Assembly: GCA_965977975.1 (NCBI GenBank)
Contig: CBHCZH010000134.1
Location: 1-10,041, forward strand
Length of the DNA: 10,041 bases
Direction of reading: 5' to 3'
DNA from: Croceibacterium_A sp965977975
GTDB lineage: Bacteria > Pseudomonadota > Alphaproteobacteria > Sphingomonadales > Sphingomonadaceae
Shown here: piece after piece, positions 6,297-10,041 of the stretch
Position numbering within the stretch: position 1 is the first letter of the stretch
Layout of the letters: every line of letters starts with the position of its first letter
Position numbers and translations under genes: made by a program
The notes under the pieces: generated by a model
Told to the model about the DNA's origin: nothing
The model's database searches: none
Seen by the model: only the letters and a program-made list of their open reading frames with translations

Positions 6297-7856
6297 GTGA
6301 ACGACGGGATCAAGTCGGGGTTCGATAGGCGCGATTTCCTCGGAGCGGCGGTAATCGGAACAGGCGCTGCAGTCGCCGGCATGGCGAGCGCTCAACCGGC
6401 GGCTGGCAGCGGTCGGGTGGATTTCCCCGATGCGCCGGGACCCTTTGGTGGCGGTCCTCCGGGAACCAACAATCGCGCGGAAATCGATCTCCACGACTGC
6501 GAGGTCGAGGGTGAGCTTCCGCGCGACCTCGATGGTGTGTTCTACCGAGTCGGCCCCGATCCGCAGTATCCGAAGCAGCCGCAGTACGCTCGCGACATCG
6601 CCTTCGACGGCGAGGGCCACGTCTCGATGTTCCGCATCAAGGACGGGCACATCGACTACCGCACGCGCTATGTGAAGAACCAGCGCTGGAAGGCGCAGCA
6701 CGAGGCGCGCCGTTCGCTGTTCGGGATGTACCGCAACCCGCTGACCGACGATCCGAGCGTCGCCGGGCTCAGCCGCGGCACCGCCAACACCCAGCTGTTC
6801 GTCCACCACGGCAAGCTGCTCGTGCTCAAGGAGGACAGCCCGCCCGTCGTAATGGACCCGCTGACGCTCGAGACCCTCGACGACTACTACACGTTCGGCG
6901 GCAAGATGGAGAGCGAGACGCATACCGCTCATCCGAAGATCGATTCCGAGACCGGCGAATACGTGAGCTTCGGCTACGAGGCGACCGGAATGGCCTCGAA
7001 GGACATCTACTTGTTCTCGGCCGACCGCACAGGTGCCGTGAACTGGAGTGCGATGGTCCAGGCGCCGTATTCGGGCATGATGCACGACTTCGCGGTGACG
7101 CAGCAGCACATCGTCCTGTTCCTGACGGCGATGGTGCCGAACATGGAGCAGATGCGGGCCGGCGGGGTGCATTTCTCCTACGACGGCCGCCTCCCCACCT
7201 ATCTCGGCGTGATGCGCCGCGGCGGAGACGGAAAGGATATCCGCTGGTTCACCGGCCAACATCTGTTCTGCACTCACACGATGGGCGCGTGGACCGACGG
7301 CAACAAGGTCGTGGTCGACATGGACGGTGGTGAGGGCAACCAGTTTCCCTTCTTCCCGAACGTCTCGGGCCCGTTCGACCCGGCCAAGGCGCAGGGCCGC
7401 ATCCGCCGCTTCACCGTCGATCTCAGCAGCCGGACCAACGACCGCTACCAGACCGAGACGCTGTTTCCGCAAGTGACAGGCGCGCTGTCGCGCCAGGACG
7501 ACCGCTATCACACGGTGCCGTACCGTTACGGCTATCTCAACAGCTTCGGCCCGAATGGCGGCTGGGCGATGATCGACCACGCGCAAGGCAAGGTGACGAT
7601 GGTTTCCGTGCCCGATTACGCGCTGCAGGAGATGACCTTCGTCCCGCGCAGGAAGGACGCGCCCGAGGGCGACGGCTATCTGATCGGGATCGGCAACAGC
7701 GCGCGGGAGAACGGCCGCTCGGACCTTATCCTCGTCGATACCAAAGCGCCCGAGGCCGGCCCGGTTGCGCGGGTCAAGATGCCGTTCAAGGTCGTAGCCC
7801 AGGTCCACGGCTACTGGGCCGACGCCAGCGAGATCGCGGGCGCGGTAGCGGCATGA
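6297..7856 (+). CDS. Tat-exported carotenoid-oxygenase-family dioxygenase (lignostilbene/apocarotenoid type)
   Basis: A 519-residue member of the carotenoid cleavage oxygenase family, Fe(II) enzymes that cleave a C=C bond with O2 to give two carbonyl products. The four iron histidines are visible: His212 (TAHPKID), His263 (MMHDF), His327 (CTHTMGAW) and His504 (QVHGYW). Blocks such as LPRDLDGVFYRVGP (about 74-87), RNPLTDDPSVAGLSRGTANT and LLVLKEDSPPVVMDP are characteristic of bacterial lignostilbene-dioxygenase-like proteins. The N-terminus carries a Tat signal, DRRDFLG (10-16) then a hydrophobic stretch ending ASA|QP near residue 32, so the enzyme should work in the periplasm. The chosen GTG has a good ribosome-binding site; the longer frame from 6147 would place about 60 unrelated residues before the twin arginine. 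The stop overlaps the next start (ATGA, 7853-7856). The substrate, aromatic stilbene or carotenoid, is undetermined. Confidence 0.88.
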   Translation: MNDGIKSGFDRRDFLGAAVIGTGAAVAGMASAQPAAGSGRVDFPDAPGPFGGGPPGTNNRAEIDLHDCEVEGELPRDLDGVFYRVGPDPQYPKQPQYARDIAFDGEGHVSMFRIKDGHIDYRTRYVKNQRWKAQHEARRSLFGMYRNPLTDDPSVAGLSRGTANTQLFVHHGKLLVLKEDSPPVVMDPLTLETLDDYYTFGGKMESETHTAHPKIDSETGEYVSFGYEATGMASKDIYLFSADRTGAVNWSAMVQAPYSGMMHDFAVTQQHIVLFLTAMVPNMEQMRAGGVHFSYDGRLPTYLGVMRRGGDGKDIRWFTGQHLFCTHTMGAWTDGNKVVVDMDGGEGNQFPFFPNVSGPFDPAKAQGRIRRFTVDLSSRTNDRYQTETLFPQVTGALSRQDDRYHTVPYRYGYLNSFGPNGGWAMIDHAQGKVTMVSVPDYALQEMTFVPRRKDAPEGDGYLIGIGNSARENGRSDLILVDTKAPEAGPVARVKMPFKVVAQVHGYWADASEIAGAVAA

Positions 7857-8806
7857 CCATCGCATCGGCGGCCAGGGGCCTCGTCCTGATCCTGCTCTTG
7901 GCGTTCGCGGCTGTTCCCGCGGCGGCCCAGGAGAACAAACGCATCGCGATAAGCTTCGACGACGTTCCGCGGCATCAGGGCGGCCTCATGTCGTCCGACG
8001 AACGGACCGTCCGGCTGATCGCGGGACTGCACGAGGCCGGTGTCGAGCAGGCGGCGTTCTTCGTGACCACCGGCAATCTCGACCAAGACTACGGCAAAGG
8101 CGGCGAAGCGCGGATCCGCGCTTACGTCGCGGCCGGTCACGTCATCGGCAATCATTCGCACAGCCATAGCTGGCTGTGGAACGGCGATGTCGAGGCCTAT
8201 ATCGCCGATCTCGACAAGGCCGAGGCCTGGCTTGCCGGCAAGCCGGGCAGGCGGCCTTGGTACCGGTTCCCCTATCTCGACGAAGGCCGCGATCCGGTGC
8301 GGCGCGACGCCCTGCGCGCCGCGCTGCGTGAGCGCGGCCTGCTAAACGGCTACGTCACCGTCGACAATTACGACTGGGCGGTCGACGGCCTCGCCCACAG
8401 GGCGCTCGAGCAGAAACGCACGATCGATCTGACCGCGCTGGGCGAGCTTTACGTCGAGACGATCGTCGACACCGCCGAGTTCAACGACCGCATCGCCCGC
8501 GAGACGCTCGGCCGCTCGCCGGCGCATGTCCTGCTGCTGCACGAAACCGACCTCAACGCGCTCTTTATCGTGGAGCTGGTGGCAGGATTGAGGGACGCCG
8601 GCTGGACGATCATCACGATGGACGAGGCGTACCGCGACCCGATCGCGCAACTCGAGCCCGACACCGTCCACCTCGGCGGAGGTCGCGTTGCGGCACTGGC
8701 GAGCGTCGCGGGCCGAGACCCGGAGAGCCTGGTGCACGAGCGCACCGACGAGGCCGAGCTCGCCCGACTGTTCGAGGAGCGCGTGATCGTACGGGAAGAT
8801 CGGTGA
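7853..8806 (+). CDS. Sec-exported CE4 polysaccharide deacetylase
   Basis: A 317-residue protein with a Sec signal peptide (hydrophobic core 9-24, likely cleavage AAA|QE at 25-26), so periplasmic or secreted. CE4/NodB motifs in order: SFDD (34-37) with the catalytic base Asp36 and metal ligand Asp37; GNHSHSH (99-105), whose His101 and His105 supply the metal triad; RFPY (138-141); and HVLLLHETD (225-233), with the Leu-His of motif 5. All key residues are intact, so deacetylase activity is likely, but the acetylated substrate is unknown. It is translationally coupled to the dioxygenase upstream (4-nt overlap), and its stop overlaps a GTG that opens a small secreted ORF. It is distinct from the cytoplasmic deacetylase at 2408-3391, which differs in motif spacing and lacks a signal peptide. 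Confidence 0.9.
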   Translation: MTIASAARGLVLILLLAFAAVPAAAQENKRIAISFDDVPRHQGGLMSSDERTVRLIAGLHEAGVEQAAFFVTTGNLDQDYGKGGEARIRAYVAAGHVIGNHSHSHSWLWNGDVEAYIADLDKAEAWLAGKPGRRPWYRFPYLDEGRDPVRRDALRAALRERGLLNGYVTVDNYDWAVDGLAHRALEQKRTIDLTALGELYVETIVDTAEFNDRIARETLGRSPAHVLLLHETDLNALFIVELVAGLRDAGWTIITMDEAYRDPIAQLEPDTVHLGGGRVAALASVAGRDPESLVHERTDEAELARLFEERVIVREDR

Positions 8807-8931
8807 GGGTTCTCCGCTTGGCCTGCCGCCTGTCGCTCGCCGCTGCGACGCTGTCCGTCGCTGCGCAGGATCGCGGCGATCCGGCCAACGTCGACCAAGC
8901 GCGAATGCTCGTCGCCGACCGGGAGGACTGA
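8803..8931 (+). CDS. Small secreted peptide, 42 residues, unknown function (possible gene remnant)
   Basis: A short frame that fills the gap between two larger genes. GTG at 8803 overlaps the deacetylase TGA as GTGA, with GGGAAG (8793-8798) 4 nt upstream. The product has a basic start (MRVLRLACR), a hydrophobic stretch and a plausible signal-peptidase site (SVAA|Q near residue 21), leaving a charged mature part of about 21 residues ending in DRED. It stops at 8929-8931, 3 nt before the next gene, and its last codons contain that gene's ribosome-binding site. I do not recognise a family. It may be a real small exported protein, a translational coupler, or the surviving 5' end of a longer deleted gene. 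Confidence 0.45.
   Translation: MRVLRLACRLSLAAATLSVAAQDRGDPANVDQARMLVADRED
8921..8927 (+). promoter_or_regulatory. Strong Shine-Dalgarno sequence of the SnoaL-like gene
   Basis: GGGAGGA is followed by a 7-nt spacer to ATG 8935. It is the best ribosome-binding site in the window and lies inside the last codons of the 42-residue ORF. Confidence 0.8.
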
Positions 8932-8934
8932 CCG

Positions 8935-9513
8935 ATGATCCGATGGCTGACCGCGCTTGCCGCGCTTTCGTTCTTCGCCGCGACGCCAGTCGGTGCGGAA
9001 CCGAGCTACGACGCGAACTACGCCCGCGACCGCGCCGAGATCGAGGATCTGATGGCGCGCTATCTGTTCGCGATCGACTACTCCGATTGGGACGCTTACG
9101 TCGCCACCTTCGCCGAGGATGGCGAGCTCGAGTTCGCCTCCGGCACCTGGAAAGGCCGCGAAGCGATCCGCGCGGCGGTGACGCGCTTTTCCGAAGGTAT
9201 CGGCCGCGTCTACCACACGGCCGACGGCAAGCCCGCCAAGCTGCGCCACATCGTCCTGCAAACCGCGATCCGCGTCGAGGGCGACCGCGCCTGGGCCCGC
9301 TCGCAGTGGCTCGAGATGGCCAACTACGGGCCGGACGACCAGCCAAAGATCGGCACTTACGGGATCTACGAGGATGAGCTCACCAGGCTCGACGGCCGCT
9401 GGCTGTTCGCCAAGCGCCGCGTGTTCAACGAGTTCATCCCCAGCCGCAGTTCCGGCCCCGATAATCCCGTGGCCGAGATGGACGCTCTCGCCGAGGCCCA
9501 CATCGCTCGCTAG
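8935..9513 (+). CDS. Exported SnoaL-like (NTF2-fold) protein
   Basis: A 192-residue protein with a Sec signal peptide (likely cut VGA|EP after residue 21). Residues about 30-165 match the SnoaL/NTF2-like fold: helix RDRAEIEDLMARYLFAIDYS, then DWDAYVATFAEDGELEF, W-K-G-R-E-A-I, RHIVLQTAIRVEGDRAWARS and a final DGRWLFAKRRV strand. This order of elements is typical of the SnoaL-like (SnoaL_4) group, which includes small polyketide cyclases, dehydratases, isomerases and proteins of unknown role. The specific reaction cannot be assigned. The C-terminal ~25 residues extend beyond the fold. As the last member of the secreted unit it may act on a product of the dioxygenase or simply be co-exported. 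Confidence 0.85.
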   Translation: MIRWLTALAALSFFAATPVGAEPSYDANYARDRAEIEDLMARYLFAIDYSDWDAYVATFAEDGELEFASGTWKGREAIRAAVTRFSEGIGRVYHTADGKPAKLRHIVLQTAIRVEGDRAWARSQWLEMANYGPDDQPKIGTYGIYEDELTRLDGRWLFAKRRVFNEFIPSRSSGPDNPVAEMDALAEAHIAR

Positions 9514-9522
9514 AATGCGGGC

Positions 9523-10041
9523 ATGAGCCGCACCGAGCGCGACAGCTTCGGGCCGATCGAGGTTCCCGCCGACCGGCTGTGGGGCGCGCAGACCCAGCGC
9601 AGCCTCGAGAACTTCCGCATCGGCGGGGAACGCATGCCGGTGCCGCTGATCCGCGCGCTTGGGATCGTCAAACGCGCGGCGGCCGTGACCAACCAAAAGC
9701 TCGCTGTGCTCGAGCCGCACCTTGCCGACGCCATCGTCCAGGCAGCCGACGAAGTGATTGCCGGCAAGCTCGACGATCATTTCCCGCTGGTCGTCTGGCA
9801 GACCGGCTCGGGCACCCAGAGCAACATGAACGCCAACGAGGTGATCGCCAACCGCGCGATCCAGCTCCTCGGCGGAGAGCCCGGCAGCAAGGATCCGGTC
9901 CACCCCAACGACCACGTCAATCGGAGCCAGTCGTCGAACGACACGATCCCGACCGCGATCCACGTCGCGGCTGCCGTCGAGATTACTTCCCGCCTCCTCC
10001 CTTCGCTCGATCGCATGGCTGCCGATCTCGAGGCTAAGGCC
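9523..10041 (+). CDS. fumC: Class II fumarate hydratase, N-terminal part (cut by window end)
   Basis: The first 173 codons of a class II (iron-independent) fumarase, which hydrates fumarate to L-malate in the TCA cycle in the cytosol. Signature blocks: MSRTERDSFGPIEVPADRLW at the start, GAQTQRSLENF (21-31), WQTGSGTQSNMNANEV (92-107) and HPNDHVNRSQSSNDTIPTA (127-145), which build the substrate site. The family is about 460 residues, so the rest, including the GSSIMPGKVNP loop, lies beyond the edge. ATG 9523 starts 9 nt after the SnoaL stop, with no clear Shine-Dalgarno sequence and no room for a terminator, so read-through from the upstream unit is possible. Confidence 0.96.
   Translation, partial: MSRTERDSFGPIEVPADRLWGAQTQRSLENFRIGGERMPVPLIRALGIVKRAAAVTNQKLAVLEPHLADAIVQAADEVIAGKLDDHFPLVVWQTGSGTQSNMNANEVIANRAIQLLGGEPGSKDPVHPNDHVNRSQSSNDTIPTAIHVAAAVEITSRLLPSLDRMAADLEAKA

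Noticed and set aside
6234..7865. Minus-strand frame of 543 codons opposite the dioxygenase
   Set aside because: Antisense shadow caused by high GC at third positions. The plus strand has all four iron histidines and a Tat signal, while the shadow is His/Val/Arg-rich low-complexity.
8449..9963. Minus-strand frame of 504 codons spanning three genes
   Set aside because: It is antisense to the deacetylase, the small ORF, the SnoaL protein and fumC, which all have strong family signatures.

Overview
The window looks like a chromosomal piece of an alphaproteobacterium, most likely a sphingomonad. The left edge is the tail of an rRNA operon in the alphaproteobacterial order 23S-5S-tRNA-fMet. The DNA is GC-rich, the protein-coding genes are tightly packed, and the right half holds a Tat-exported carotenoid-oxygenase-family enzyme of a type common in sphingomonads. 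The taxonomic call rests on sequence recognition by eye, not on a search.

Region by region: (1) 1-508 carries the 3' end of 23S rRNA, a complete 5S rRNA inside a perfect 10-bp processing-type stem, a strong terminator-like hairpin, and initiator tRNA-fMet. (2) 574-2289, minus strand, is a two-gene unit: a PAP2-type membrane phosphatase followed 3 nt later by a lipoprotein predicted to fold as a six-bladed beta-propeller. (3) 2408-3391, plus strand, is a cytoplasmic CE4-like polysaccharide deacetylase, divergent from the phosphatase. (4) 3388-6098, minus strand, is a translationally coupled pair, an ATP-grasp ligase followed by a Wzx-type oligosaccharide flippase; its last stop codon overlaps that of the deacetylase. 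(5) 6297-9513, plus strand, is a compact unit: a Tat-exported carotenoid/lignostilbene-type dioxygenase, a Sec-exported CE4 deacetylase, an overlooked 42-residue secreted small ORF and a Sec-exported SnoaL/NTF2-fold protein. Each overlaps the next by 4 nt or is 3 nt away. (6) 9523 to the end is the N-terminal third of class II fumarase, fumC, starting 9 nt after the SnoaL gene.

Regions 2-4 read as part of a cell-surface polysaccharide locus: a flippase moves lipid-linked glycan, a PAP2 phosphatase could recycle the lipid carrier, and a deacetylase and an ATP-grasp ligase could modify it. No glycosyltransferase or polymerase lies in the window. Region 5 is an all-secreted set whose joint substrate cannot be named from sequence. 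No CRISPR array, transposase, integrase or phage gene was seen, and no stretch over 300 bases lacks a gene.
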